A stretch of 47,737 nucleotides of DNA from an uncultured beta proteobacterium (GCA_903886975.1 CAISOB010000002.1:1-47737), one strand, 5' to 3'. Positions 8,082-16,867 are shown, numbered from the stretch's first letter. Notes: generated from the letters alone by a model not told the origin. Made by a program: numbers and translations.

Positions 8082-9602
8082 ATGGGAACCGAGAATGTAC
8101 TGGTCAGAATGGATGGCATTTGCAAGGAATTCCCCGGCGTAAAAGCGCTGGATAATGTCGACTTCACTCTGCGCCACGGCGAGATTCACGCCGTCTGCGG
8201 CGAGAACGGCGCCGGAAAATCGACCTTGATCAAGGTGCTGACCGGTGTGGAACACAATGAAAGCGGCAAGATCTATCTCGACGGCGTCGCCATCAGTCCG
8301 AAAACGCCGATGGAGGCGCCGGCACTGGGCATCAGCACCGTGTATCAGGAAGTCAATTTGTGCCCCAACCTTTCCGTGGCCGAAAATATCTTCATCGGCC
8401 GCGAGCCGATCAGGAACGGCAAGATCGACTGGAAGGAAGTCAATAAGCGCTCGGAAATTGCGCTTGCCAAGCTCAATCTTAAACTCGACGTTTCCGGCCG
8501 GCTCGACGAGTATTCGGTGGCCATTCAGCAGATGGTGGCCATTGCCCGGGCACTGGACATTTCGGCCAAGGTTCTCGTTCTCGACGAACCGACCTCCAGC
8601 CTGAACAAAATTGAAGTCGCCAATCTGTTTCGCATCATGCGCAAGCTGAAGAGCGAGGGCATGGGCATCATCTTCATCACCCACTTTCTCGAACAAGTCT
8701 ACGAAATCTCCGATCAGATCACGATACTGCGCAACGGTCAGCTGGTCGGCCAGTTCGAAACGGCAAAACTCGATCGGCTGCAGCTGATCGCCAAGATGAT
8801 CGGCAAGGATCTCGCGGAATTTGAAAAGACCATCAAGGAAGACGTGCGGGATGCCGGCGCTGCCGCCAACGAGGATGCTTTCTACCAGGCCAGGAATCTT
8901 GGTCAGCAGGGTTCGATCAATCCCTTCGATATCAAGATCGGCAAGGGCGAGGTCATGGGGCTGGCCGGGCTGCTCGGCTCGGGACGCACCGAGAGCGCCA
9001 GGGTCATTTTCGGCATCGACGAGCCGGACAGCGGCGAGACCGAGGTCGACAACAAGAAAGTGGAGATCAAGACACCGGCCGACGCGATCCGGCTGGGTTT
9101 CGCTTTTTGTTCGGAGAACAGAAAGACCGAAGGCATCGTCGCCAACCTGACGATCCGCGAGAACATTATCCTGGCTCTGCAAGGCAAGCGCGGCATGGGC
9201 GCTTACCTGTCGCACAAGGAACAGGAAGAGATCGCCGAGAAGTATGTGAAGTTGCTCAATATCATCACGCCAAGCATTGAACAGCTGGTCGGAAACTTAA
9301 GCGGCGGCAATCAGCAGAAAGTGCTTCTGGCGCGCTGGCTGGCGACCGAAGCTGAATTGCTGATTCTCGACGAACCCACCCGCGGCATCGATATCGGCGC
9401 CAAAGCCGAGGTGCAGAAACTCGTTCTGCAACTGGCCGCGGACGGCAAGGCCGTGCTGCTGATTTCTTCGGAACTCGACGAGATGGTGCGTTGCTGTAGC
9501 CGCATGGCCGTCTATAAGGACAAGCAGAAAATCGGCGAACTCAAGGGCGCGGAGATATCGGAAATAAACGTCATGAAGACGATCGCCGGAGGGCAGAAAT
9601 AG
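8082..9602 (+). CDS. ytfR: Sugar ABC transporter ATPase (YtfR/RbsA type)
   Basis: A 506-residue protein made of two fused ABC ATPase domains, the layout of RbsA, MglA, XylG and YtfR. The first domain has Walker A GENGAGKST near residue 48, a divergent signature, and Walker B VLVLDEPTSSL near residue 170. The second has a degenerate Walker A (GLLGSGRTES) near residue 300, an intact signature LSGGNQQKVLLARWL and Walker B LLILDEPTRGID near residue 430. Only the canonical half is expected to hydrolyse ATP strongly, as usual in this group. It lies 131 bases after the binding-protein gene, across the hairpins, and its stop overlaps the next start by one base (TAGTG). Confidence 0.93.
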   Translation: MGTENVLVRMDGICKEFPGVKALDNVDFTLRHGEIHAVCGENGAGKSTLIKVLTGVEHNESGKIYLDGVAISPKTPMEAPALGISTVYQEVNLCPNLSVAENIFIGREPIRNGKIDWKEVNKRSEIALAKLNLKLDVSGRLDEYSVAIQQMVAIARALDISAKVLVLDEPTSSLNKIEVANLFRIMRKLKSEGMGIIFITHFLEQVYEISDQITILRNGQLVGQFETAKLDRLQLIAKMIGKDLAEFEKTIKEDVRDAGAAANEDAFYQARNLGQQGSINPFDIKIGKGEVMGLAGLLGSGRTESARVIFGIDEPDSGETEVDNKKVEIKTPADAIRLGFAFCSENRKTEGIVANLTIRENIILALQGKRGMGAYLSHKEQEEIAEKYVKLLNIITPSIEQLVGNLSGGNQQKVLLARWLATEAELLILDEPTRGIDIGAKAEVQKLVLQLAADGKAVLLISSELDEMVRCCSRMAVYKDKQKIGELKGAEISEINVMKTIAGGQK

Positions 9603-10681
9603 TGGAATCCCGAAAGAAGATGGATAAGCGGCTCATCGACAATCAGCTGTTCTGGCCGCTTTTTGCCTTGGCGGTCCTGCTGGTTTTCGATTTCTTCTAC
9701 CTCAAAGGGTTCTTTCAAATTGAAATCGTCGAAGGTCATTTGTACGGCAGCTTGATCGACATCGTCAATCGCGCGACCCCCCTGATGTTCATGTCTATCG
9801 GGATGACTCTGGTCATCGCGTCGGGCGGGATCGACATATCCGTGGGGTCAGTCCTGGCAATTTCGGGGGCGATAACCGCCATCATGATCGGCGGCGACCT
9901 GGTCTTCGTCGATGGCGTTCAGCATCACGTTGCGCACTATCCGATGGCCGTGGCGATTCTCGTCGCCCTGGTCGCCGCGGTTGTGGGCGGCTTGTGGAAT
10001 GGCCTATTGATTGCCAAGCTCGGCGTCAACGCCATGGTCGGCACGCTGATCCTGCTGGTCGCCGGACGCGGGATCGCCCAGCTTATTGTCGATGGCAATG
10101 TGATCACGGTCTATTACGAACCGTTCTTCTACATCGGGTCCGGTTTCTTTCTCGGCCTGCCTTTCTCGATCTATCTGGTTGCCGCTTTCCTCGCGCTGAT
10201 CATGTGGCTGGTCAAGAAGACGGCTTTCGGCCTCTTTCTCGAAGCCCTCGGCTCCAATCGGGTGTCGAGCCGCTTCACCGGCCTCAACGTGCAGAAGATC
10301 ATGTGGGCCTGCTACGCGATTAGCGGTCTTTGCGCCGGCATCGCCGGAATCATCGTGGCGTCCGAAGTCAAATCGGCGGATGCCAACAACGCCGGCCTCT
10401 TCATCGAACTCGACGCGATCCTGTCAGTTGTGCTCGGCGGCAATTCGATGGCCGGGGGGCGGTTTTCGGTGATCGGCAGCGTCATCGGGGCACTGGTCGT
10501 GCAGACCCTGACCACCACAATTTATGCGGTTGGCGTTCCGCCGGAAGTGACTATGGTGGTCAAGGCCCTGGTGGTGATCGTCATCTATTTGATTCAATCA
10601 CAGATGGGCATGAAGACGCTAAAGACACCGGCGGCTTCAGCCGGCGAAGGTGCCTTGAAGGCCGGGGAAGCGAAGTCATGA
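9602..10681 (+). CDS. ytfT: Sugar ABC transporter permease (YtfT-like)
   Basis: This 359-residue inner-membrane permease of the RbsC/BPD_transp_2 family has about nine to ten hydrophobic segments. It contains the family markers MTLVIASGGIDISVGSVLAISG near residue 70 and LGSNRVSSRFTGLNVQKI near residue 215, the cytoplasmic loop that contacts the ATPase. Translation probably starts at GTG 9602, whose G is the last base of the ATPase stop; ATG 9620 is an alternative six codons later. A charged and Ala/Gly-rich C-terminal tail ends in the ATGA overlap with the second permease at 10678-10681. Confidence 0.9.
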   Translation: MESRKKMDKRLIDNQLFWPLFALAVLLVFDFFYLKGFFQIEIVEGHLYGSLIDIVNRATPLMFMSIGMTLVIASGGIDISVGSVLAISGAITAIMIGGDLVFVDGVQHHVAHYPMAVAILVALVAAVVGGLWNGLLIAKLGVNAMVGTLILLVAGRGIAQLIVDGNVITVYYEPFFYIGSGFFLGLPFSIYLVAAFLALIMWLVKKTAFGLFLEALGSNRVSSRFTGLNVQKIMWACYAISGLCAGIAGIIVASEVKSADANNAGLFIELDAILSVVLGGNSMAGGRFSVIGSVIGALVVQTLTTTIYAVGVPPEVTMVVKALVVIVIYLIQSQMGMKTLKTPAASAGEGALKAGEAKS

Positions 10682-11679
10682 AGAATTTGCAGATCAACTC
10701 GAAGTTCGTTCCCTTGCTGATCACCATCGGTCTGTTCCTCGCGCTGTTCGCCGCAGGTTCCGTGTCCTACGAAGGCTTCTTCTCGATGCAGGTGGTCCTC
10801 AATCTACTCGTGGACAACGCCTTTCTGATCATTGTCGGACTCAGCCAGGCCCTGGTCATCATCCTCGGCGGCATCGATCTGTCGTGCGGGGCGCTGATTG
10901 CCTTGTCGTCGATGGTCGCGGCCTACTCGCTCTCGCATTTGAACCTGCATCCGGCGCTTGCGGTACTGGCCGTGCTGATCGTCTGTTCGGCGTTCGGCTT
11001 CGTGCAGGGGTGGTTGATCACCTATAGGAAATTCCAGCCCTTCATTGCCACTCTGTGCGGGATGTTTGTCGCCCGCGGCCTGTGTTTCATGATCAATCAG
11101 GATACGGTTCCGATTACGGATCCCTTCTTCGTGACGATGGCGACGACACGCATCAAACTGATTCCGGGTGCAGCCATTTCGACCAGCGTGATCATCGCTT
11201 TGGTCATCGTCGCCCTGTACATCTACATCGCCCATTTCACGAAATTCGGCCGTGCCGTCTATGCCATCGGCGGCAACGAGCAATCGGCGCGGCTGATGGG
11301 CTTGCCTGTTGACCGGACCAAGGTGCTCGCCTATACCTTGAGCGGTTTCACCTCCGGCCTCGCCGGCATTGTCTTCTGCTTCTACATGCTGTCGGCCTAT
11401 GGACTCAACGCCATGGCGCTGGAAATGGATGCAATCGCCGCGGCGGTCATCGGCGGAACGCTGATGACCGGCGGCGTCGGTTTTGTCATCGGCTCGGTGT
11501 TCGGGGTGATGATCGAGGGGATCATGCAAACGCTGATCACCTTCCAAGGCGATTTGAATTCCTGGTGGACGCGCATTGCGGTCGCCTTTCTGCTCTGCGT
11601 ATTCATCGTCGTGCAGAGAGTTCTCGTACTGAAGCGGGAAGCCAAGAAACGAATAAGGCCGGTGGAATTCATCGCCTAG
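10678..11679 (+). CDS. yjfF: Second sugar ABC permease (YjfF-like)
   Basis: A second RbsC-type permease of 333 residues, which pairs with the preceding one as in the YtfT-YjfF heterodimer. Markers include LVIILGGIDLSCGALIALSSMVAAY near residue 60 and AIGGNEQSARLMGLPVDRTKVLAY near residue 197. The reading frame stays open upstream to 10330, but that stretch lies inside the first permease; the ATG at 10678 in the ATGA overlap is the natural start. Two different permease subunits with a single double-domain ATPase is the hallmark of the YtfQRT-YjfF subgroup rather than of RbsABC. Confidence 0.9.
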   Translation: MKNLQINSKFVPLLITIGLFLALFAAGSVSYEGFFSMQVVLNLLVDNAFLIIVGLSQALVIILGGIDLSCGALIALSSMVAAYSLSHLNLHPALAVLAVLIVCSAFGFVQGWLITYRKFQPFIATLCGMFVARGLCFMINQDTVPITDPFFVTMATTRIKLIPGAAISTSVIIALVIVALYIYIAHFTKFGRAVYAIGGNEQSARLMGLPVDRTKVLAYTLSGFTSGLAGIVFCFYMLSAYGLNAMALEMDAIAAAVIGGTLMTGGVGFVIGSVFGVMIEGIMQTLITFQGDLNSWWTRIAVAFLLCVFIVVQRVLVLKREAKKRIRPVEFIA

Positions 11680-11790
11680 GGAATAGAGTTGCTCGTGATC
11701 AAAGTCGCCGCGCTATCGCTTTCCGGCGGGCGCAAGTGCGGTCATGATGTGCTGGACTGAGTGGAGCCGTTCAATCTGGAGGGAAGTGGC

Positions 11791-12378
11791 GTGGAGAAAT
11801 CATTAAGCTTCTTGCTGGCCGAGCTTGAGCAGTTCGGCAAAACCAACGACGCGACGATCACCGACCGGCCGCGGCGCATGCTCAATATCACGCGCGACAC
11901 CGGCGAGTTTCTCGACCTGCTGGTGCGCGCGACGAACGCGCGCCGCGTGCTGGAAATCGGCACGTCGAACGGCTATTCGACGCTGTGGCTCGCACATGCC
12001 GCGCGCGCGCTCGGCGGCAAGGTGACGACCGTCGATCTGTCGCGCTTCAAGTTCGACATGGCCGCTGGCAACTTCGCGCGCGCCGGGCTCACGGCTTTCA
12101 TCGACCAGCTGCAGGACGATGCCGGCAAGCTGCTGGCGCGCCAGAGCGACGCTGCGTTCGACCTGATCTTTCTCGACTCCGAACGCCCCGAATATCCGGG
12201 CTGGTGGCCGGAAATCCGGCGCGTGCTCAGACCCGGCGGCTTGCTCGTCGTCGACAATGCCACGTCGCACGTCGCCGAGATGGCGCCGTTCGTCGCGCTG
12301 GTCAAGGCCGATCAGCAGTTCTCAAGTTGTCTCGTGCCGGTCGGCAACGGCGAATTCATGGCGACGAGAAGCCTCTAA
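11791..12378 (+). CDS. SAM-dependent O-methyltransferase-like protein
   Basis: A class I methyltransferase of about 195 residues, similar in layout to the caffeoyl-CoA/catechol O-methyltransferase group (Methyltransf_24 type). Motif I is VLEIGTSNGYSTLWLA, followed by the acidic end of strand 2 (VTTVDLS), then FDLIFLDSE with the Asp usual at the metal/substrate site, and RRVLRPGGLLVVDN. Start choice: an in-frame GTG at 11761 has no ribosome site, whereas GTG 11791 is preceded at seven bases by GGAGGG. It sits between the transporter and rpiB on the same strand, so it is probably in the operon, but a methyltransferase has no obvious role in sugar uptake. The substrate is unknown. Confidence 0.75.
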   Translation: MEKSLSFLLAELEQFGKTNDATITDRPRRMLNITRDTGEFLDLLVRATNARRVLEIGTSNGYSTLWLAHAARALGGKVTTVDLSRFKFDMAAGNFARAGLTAFIDQLQDDAGKLLARQSDAAFDLIFLDSERPEYPGWWPEIRRVLRPGGLLVVDNATSHVAEMAPFVALVKADQQFSSCLVPVGNGEFMATRSL

Positions 12379-12400
12379 CAATTTATAGCGAGGACTGCGG

Positions 12401-12892
12401 ATGTCAAACGACGAAATCTGGATCGGCAACGATCATGGCGGTTACGAGCTCAAGCTGCAGATCGTCGAGCACCTCAAGAAGAAAGGGCTCGCCGTGCATG
12501 ATGCCGGAACGTACTCGACCGACATCGTCCGCTACCCCAATTTCGCTGCCGAGGTCGCCGGCGCCGTATCGGCGGGCCGCGCGCAACGCGGAATTCTGAT
12601 CTGTTCGACCGGCATCGGCATGAGCATCATCGCCAACAAGTTCAAGGGCGTGCGCGCATCGTTATGCACCAGTACCTACATGGGCAAAATGACGAGGGCG
12701 CACAACGACTCGAACATCCTCTGTCTCGGCGGCAAGATCACCGGTGTATTCGAGGCGCTCGACATTCTCGATGCCTGGCTGTCCACCGCCTACGAAGGCG
12801 GCCGGCACGCGATCTCGCTCGCCTTGATCGACACTGCCGAGCAAGCGATCTGCAACCCGGCAGGGTGGCAGCCCGAGCCGGCCGGAAAATAG
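12401..12892 (+). CDS. rpiB: Ribose-5-phosphate isomerase B
   Basis: This 163-residue RpiB/LacAB family protein has the classic active-site residues: NDHGG near residue 10 (His), the catalytic-cysteine loop GILICSTGIGMSI near residue 66, and TRAHNDSNIL with the second His near residue 100. The tail AYEGGRHAISLALI matches E. coli RpiB (YEGGRHQQR). It interconverts ribose-5-phosphate and ribulose-5-phosphate, or a close aldose/ketose phosphate pair. It is the last gene of the plus-strand ABC operon, 22 bases after the methyltransferase. The second RpiB homologue at 26779 lacks these histidines, so the two have probably diverged in substrate. Confidence 0.9.
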   Translation: MSNDEIWIGNDHGGYELKLQIVEHLKKKGLAVHDAGTYSTDIVRYPNFAAEVAGAVSAGRAQRGILICSTGIGMSIIANKFKGVRASLCTSTYMGKMTRAHNDSNILCLGGKITGVFEALDILDAWLSTAYEGGRHAISLALIDTAEQAICNPAGWQPEPAGK

Positions 12893-12914
12893 CGCGAGCG
12901 GTGCGCCCGCGCTA
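12890..12914. terminator. Bidirectional terminator-like hairpin
   Basis: TAGCGCG (12890-12896) pairs with CGCGCTA (12908-12914), continuing after one A-C mismatch as GCG/CGC around a three-base loop. It overlaps the rpiB stop codon and ends 12 bases before the convergent VOC gene stop. There is no T-run on either side. Confidence 0.5.
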
Positions 12915-12926
12915 AGCGGCGGTTCC

Positions 12927-13325
12927 CTATTTCCTCTCGGAAAGCTCGATCGTCGCCTTATCGGGCGCTTCGATGTAGCAAATGGTCAAGCCGGGCCTCG
13001 GGCTCCACGGTCCTTCGAGGATCGTCACGCCCTTCGCCCGCAGGTCGGCGACGGTTTCCTGCATGTCCTCGACGGCGAATCCGAAGTGGTCGGTGCCGAA
13101 GCGTGTGCGCAAAGACGGCGGATTCGGCGTCTTGTCGCCTTCCTCGCCCTCGAGCTGGCCGAACACGATGAAGGTGAAACCGGAGATGTCGAAATAATAT
13201 ACTTTGGACCCCTTGAATTTCCCCTCAAAGGTGATCTTGGCGCCAATCTTATCGACATACCATTTAGCGGTCTCTTCGACATCGACCGCCTTGAGATGGA
13301 TGTGATCGACTTTAAAACTTATCAT
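12927..13325 (-). CDS. VOC/glyoxalase family protein
   Basis: A 132-residue vicinal-oxygen-chelate protein with two beta-alpha-beta-beta-beta units. Likely metal ligands are His in VDHIHLKAVD near residue 8, His in GTDHFGFAVED near residue 80, and Glu in ATIELSER at the C-terminus; the fourth ligand position is less clear. VOC members include glyoxalase I, epimerases and dioxygenases. As the last gene of a sugar-acid catabolic set it may act on a 2-oxo or aldehyde intermediate, but I cannot name the reaction. It is separated by 66 bases from the TIM-barrel gene upstream. Confidence 0.75.
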   Translation of the reverse strand: MISFKVDHIHLKAVDVEETAKWYVDKIGAKITFEGKFKGSKVYYFDISGFTFIVFGQLEGEEGDKTPNPPSLRTRFGTDHFGFAVEDMQETVADLRAKGVTILEGPWSPRPGLTICYIEAPDKATIELSERK

Positions 13326-13391
13326 GATATTTCGTTCCTCTATGCGAGTTTATGTATATGCATTCGGCATCTATTGAACGCCATCATCCGA

Positions 13392-14216
13392 TCAAGCCGA
13401 ATAGATCTTTTTGATTAGCGGGAGCAAATAGGACGCTGCCTGCTTCGCGGCCGAGTCCGGATCCGGAATCGGGAATATCTCGAGTGAGCACCAGCCGGAA
13501 TAATTGGCTCTTTTCAGACTTCTGAGGATCTCGGCGAAATCCGTATGCCCCCAACCGGGCGCATGCCGGTTCGAATCGGCGAAATGGATATAGGCGATGT
13601 CGCCGATGTATTTTTCCAGTTCGCCGCCGATCGTGACATCCTCGATATTCATGTGAAAAACGTCGGGCATCAGCTTGAAGTTGGGTCGACCGACCATCTT
13701 GACCAGGCTCGCGCCCTCCTCGACACTGTTGATGAAATTGATTTCATAGCGATTGACGGGTTCGAGAATCAAAGTGACATTCTTTGCCAGCGCGTATTCG
13801 CACAGGTCGGCGACCAGGTCGATGAACCGGCCCTCGGCTTTTTCCTTGCCGTCCTCGCCTATTCTGCCGCGCACCCGGCCGATATTGACGAGTTTCCCAT
13901 AACTTGCCGCGAGATCGATGAAATCCCGGAAGATGTGTCTGAGCGTATTCCTGCGCGCCGGGTCCGGGTCGGTGAACATATAGCCGGTGTCCGCATAGAC
14001 CTGGCCCGTTGAAATACAGGAAACCTCCAGGCCACTGTTGCCGAGCAGCGTGTCGAGTCTTGCCGGATTGATTTCCGCCGCGGTTTTCAAAGCCAGCTCG
14101 ACCCCGCGGTAGCCTAATTCGGCGGCGCGCGGAATGAACTTGTCGAAGCCGCGGTAGACGACAAAGGCGGAAGGCAAGGCATTGTCTGCGGCGATGGCGA
14201 TGGATAGCTTGATCAT
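13392..14216 (-). CDS. Sugar isomerase/epimerase, TIM barrel (Hyi/OtnI-like)
   Basis: A 274-residue xylose-isomerase-like TIM barrel (AP_endonuc_2 family). The four metal ligands of this family can be read: Glu in LILEPVNRYE near residue 150, Asp in LMPDVFHMN near residue 182, His in IHFADSNRHAPGWG near residue 208, and Glu in CSLEIF near residue 243. The family holds hydroxypyruvate isomerase, 2-oxo-tetronate isomerase (OtnI), tagatose epimerases and sugar-phosphate epimerases. With DenD in the same operon, a 2-oxo/3-oxo-tetronate isomerase role is attractive but unproven. It overlaps the next upstream gene by one base at 14216. Confidence 0.8.
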   Translation of the reverse strand: MIKLSIAIAADNALPSAFVVYRGFDKFIPRAAELGYRGVELALKTAAEINPARLDTLLGNSGLEVSCISTGQVYADTGYMFTDPDPARRNTLRHIFRDFIDLAASYGKLVNIGRVRGRIGEDGKEKAEGRFIDLVADLCEYALAKNVTLILEPVNRYEINFINSVEEGASLVKMVGRPNFKLMPDVFHMNIEDVTIGGELEKYIGDIAYIHFADSNRHAPGWGHTDFAEILRSLKRANYSGWCSLEIFPIPDPDSAAKQAASYLLPLIKKIYSA

Positions 14217-14926
14217 TATCTTTCCCCCTTTTGATTCGACTCAGCGGTCTTGCCTGCGCACTGCCGCACGCTTTCCAGCGCTGTCTTGACCGCCAGCAGC
14301 CCCGAACGCGGGCTCGACAGCACCGGCTTGCCGGTCTTCCCGGCGATCACTTCCTGCATGCGCACCATCGAAGCCTGCGCCAGGATGATGACGCCGGCCT
14401 GACCGGCGGCGGCCAGTGCGGCTTCGAGCAGGATGGCATCGTGCTCCTCGGGCTTGCCGGCGGTGAGCGCCTGCAGCGCGCCCCTGGCCAGCCCCTCGAC
14501 GATGCTGACCGATTTGCCTTGTTGCGCGGCGATCCGGTTCACCAACCGGCGGGTCGGTGCCAGCGTCGGCTCGGCGGTCGCCAGGATGGCGATGGCCGCC
14601 GACGTGTCGACGGCTTGTCTGACCATCGGCTCGTCGATTTTAAGGATGGGCACCTTGATGAAGGGCTGAATTTCATCGACCGCTTCGCCCATCGTCGAAC
14701 AGGTGCTGAGAATCAAATCGACGCCCATCTCCTCGGCGGCGCGGCAGTAGGCGAATAGGCGGCGTTTGATATCGCGCGTGACGATGTTGCCTGCCGCGAC
14801 CACGTCGGGAATCAGGCTGTCGTCGAAGATATTGACCAGGCGCTGCCCGGGCATGAGTTCGGCAAACATCGCCCTGGTCGGCTCGATGATCGAGAACGCG
14901 GTGTAAATTGCCGCGACGGTCTTCAT
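14216..14926 (-). CDS. Asp/Glu racemase superfamily protein, one catalytic Cys missing
   Basis: A 236-residue member of the aspartate/glutamate/hydantoin racemase superfamily. The first cysteine region is present (LILSTCSTMGEAVDEI, Cys near residue 70), but where two-base racemases carry the second cysteine (LGCTxM-like) this protein reads VIILAQASMVRM, with no Cys. A one-cysteine active site resembles arylmalonate decarboxylase in principle, although there the other Cys is kept. Racemase function is therefore doubtful; decarboxylation or isomerisation is possible. The frame is open to 15061, but those extra 45 residues are low-quality Arg/Ser-rich sequence overlapping the neighbouring gene; ATG 14926 follows AAGAAG and begins MKTVAAIYTAF as expected for the family. 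Confidence 0.75.
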   Translation of the reverse strand: MKTVAAIYTAFSIIEPTRAMFAELMPGQRLVNIFDDSLIPDVVAAGNIVTRDIKRRLFAYCRAAEEMGVDLILSTCSTMGEAVDEIQPFIKVPILKIDEPMVRQAVDTSAAIAILATAEPTLAPTRRLVNRIAAQQGKSVSIVEGLARGALQALTAGKPEEHDAILLEAALAAAGQAGVIILAQASMVRMQEVIAGKTGKPVLSSPRSGLLAVKTALESVRQCAGKTAESNQKGER

Positions 14927-14948
14927 TCTTCTTAACGTCCGCCCGAAC

Positions 14949-15839
14949 TTACCTGCTGATGACGTAGCCGGACGTTTGTTCGTAGAGCTTGACCACGCTC
15001 GACAGGTCCTCTTCGCCCCAACCCTGGGCCAGCGCCTTGCCGAGCATGCCCTTGACCGCATCGAAGACCGGCGTCGCCAGGCCGAGATCAGCCGTGAGTT
15101 GCGTCACCAGGCCCAGATCCTTGTTCATCATGGCCAGCGAAAAAGCCGGTGAGAAATCGCGGTCGAGGATTTTCGGCAGCTTGGCTTCGGCAACCAAACT
15201 CCTGGCGCCGCCCTTGCCGACGATTTCAATGAACAGTTCGGGATCGATGCCGCTCTTGCTGGCGATCGACACGGCCTCGATGAAAGCCAGCAGGTTGATC
15301 GCGTACATGGTGTTGTTGGCCAGCTTGGCGTAGGAACCGTTGCCGCTCGCGCCGAGGTAATAAGCGGCCTTGCCCATGGCCAGGAAGACGGGCTCGCAAC
15401 GATCGAAGACGGCCTTGTCGCCGCCGCCGACCATGAAAGCCAGCGTGCCCTGCTTGGCTTGCGGTGCGCTGCCGGTGACGGGGCAGTCAAGCATGACCAG
15501 GCCCTTGCCGGCGGCAATGCCGGCGAGGTTCTTGCTCGTCGACGGCAGGATCGTGCTGCTGTTGAGAATCACCAGACCTGGTCTTGCGCCCTTGAGGATG
15601 CCATCTCCACCGAGTACGACGTCTTCGGTGTCCCGGTCGTTCTTGACCATGATCACCACCGCCTCGACCTTGGCGGCAACTTCCCGCGGCGTCGCGCAGG
15701 CGGTCGCACCGTGTTCCGCGAGTTCCTTGACCTTGCCCGGCAGCTGATCGAAGACAAAGAGTTCATAACCGGCCTTGAGCAGATTGTCGGCCATCGAAGA
15801 ACCCATGATGCCCAGCCCGATAACACCTATTTGTTTCAT
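14949..15839 (-). CDS. Beta-hydroxyacid dehydrogenase (LtnD/HIBADH family)
   Basis: A 296-residue NAD(P)-dependent dehydrogenase. It has the Rossmann motif GVIGLGIMGSSMADNLL, the substrate motif CPVTGSAPQAKQGT near residue 120, and the catalytic lysine in GNGSYAKLANN near residue 170. CPVTGS replaces the DAPVSGG of GarR, so the substrate probably differs from tartronate semialdehyde. The family includes L-threonate dehydrogenase (LtnD), 3-hydroxyisobutyrate dehydrogenase and 6-phosphogluconate dehydrogenase relatives. Upstream in-frame codons to 15899 are ignored because ATG 15839 is preceded by GAGGGGA and starts the fold. It sits in the minus-strand sugar-acid operon between the racemase-like gene and a TIM barrel. 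Confidence 0.85.
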   Translation of the reverse strand: MKQIGVIGLGIMGSSMADNLLKAGYELFVFDQLPGKVKELAEHGATACATPREVAAKVEAVVIMVKNDRDTEDVVLGGDGILKGARPGLVILNSSTILPSTSKNLAGIAAGKGLVMLDCPVTGSAPQAKQGTLAFMVGGGDKAVFDRCEPVFLAMGKAAYYLGASGNGSYAKLANNTMYAINLLAFIEAVSIASKSGIDPELFIEIVGKGGARSLVAEAKLPKILDRDFSPAFSLAMMNKDLGLVTQLTADLGLATPVFDAVKGMLGKALAQGWGEEDLSSVVKLYEQTSGYVISR

Positions 15840-15920
15840 TGCCCATTCCCCTCGAAAGATGTACACAGGCTCGCCGCGCAAATTGCGCGATGCGCCCATT
15901 GCGGTAAGGCCTCTGCCGGA

Positions 15921-16850
15921 TTAGCGCGGCAAAAGAGTCCTGATGTAGTCGCGGTTCATTGCACACACGGTCAGGCCGTCGCCGCCGTAGTGCTCGCAAA
16001 GAAATGCGCTCTTGTAGCCGCAATCGAGCGCTTTCTGGATCGCGATGCGGTAATTGATGATGCCGAGCGCCATCGACGTCGGATACGAGGCGATGAGGTT
16101 CTGCGCCTTGTCTTCGACCCGCATGTAGTTTTTGACGTGCCAGTACTTGAGGTAGGGGGCGAGCTTCTCGATCATCGAGAGCCAGTGTTCGACCGGACGG
16201 TGCAGGCGCACCAGGTTGCCGATGTCGGCGTTGGCGCCGACGCAGGGCACATCGACGTCGTTCACGAATTTCACCGTGCCGTCGGCGGTGCCGATATAGG
16301 TGTCTTCGTACATTTCGAGCGAAACTTCGAGGCCGAGGTCGGCGGCGTGCAGGCCGAGTTCACGAATCCGTGCGACGGCTTTCTTGTAGGTCGCCGGATC
16401 GTCGGGATTCTTGACGCCGTCGGCGGTCCAGAACCACAGTTCGGCTTTCTGCGCCGGGGTCAGCGGCCCGAACAGTCCGAAGGAAACGGCTTCGCAGCCG
16501 ATCTCGGCGGCCGTCTCAAGCAGGCGGTGGCTGTAGGCCAGATGTTCGTCACCGCGCTCGGGATCGATGACGCTGCGCCGCGCGGTCGAGATCGCCGGGA
16601 TCGTCAGACCGATCGACTTGGTGAGCGCCATGAAGTCGCGCCGGCGTTCAGGCGAAAGGTCGGCGAGGCACAACCAGCTGTCGGTCGGATCGAGTTCGGT
16701 GAAGCCGGCGTCCACCACCTGGCCCAGTGTCTTTCCCCACTGCTCGACCGACTGGTTTTGGACCGAGCTGCCGTCCGGCAGGGTGCCCGGGAAAGTCACC
16801 ATGGCCGCGGCAATCGGCCAGTTATCGCGATTTCTAATTGCTGTCGTCAT
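15921..16850 (-). CDS. Xylose-isomerase-like TIM barrel (isomerase or OiaX-like)
   Basis: A 309-residue AP_endonuc_2-type TIM barrel. The expected metal ligands are visible: Glu in VSLEMYEDT near residue 177, Asp in GANADIGN near residue 206, His in LKYWHVKNY near residue 240, and Glu in AFLCEHYGG near residue 283. It is not closely similar to the other TIM barrel at 13392. Related families include sugar isomerases and 3-oxo-isoapionate decarboxylase (OiaX), which would release L-erythrulose, the substrate of the kinase at 24141; that is an inference from context only. ATG 16850 follows GGAGAAA, and the frame upstream of it runs inside denD. It lies 17 bases after the denD-like gene. Confidence 0.75.
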   Translation of the reverse strand: MTTAIRNRDNWPIAAAMVTFPGTLPDGSSVQNQSVEQWGKTLGQVVDAGFTELDPTDSWLCLADLSPERRRDFMALTKSIGLTIPAISTARRSVIDPERGDEHLAYSHRLLETAAEIGCEAVSFGLFGPLTPAQKAELWFWTADGVKNPDDPATYKKAVARIRELGLHAADLGLEVSLEMYEDTYIGTADGTVKFVNDVDVPCVGANADIGNLVRLHRPVEHWLSMIEKLAPYLKYWHVKNYMRVEDKAQNLIASYPTSMALGIINYRIAIQKALDCGYKSAFLCEHYGGDGLTVCAMNRDYIRTLLPR

Positions 16851-16867
16851 CGGGTTTCTCCAAAAGT

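Noticed and set aside
10330..10677. Upstream extension of the second ABC permease frame
   Set aside because: It overlaps the first permease in another frame and encodes Arg/His-rich sequence; the ATGA overlap at 10678 is the natural start.
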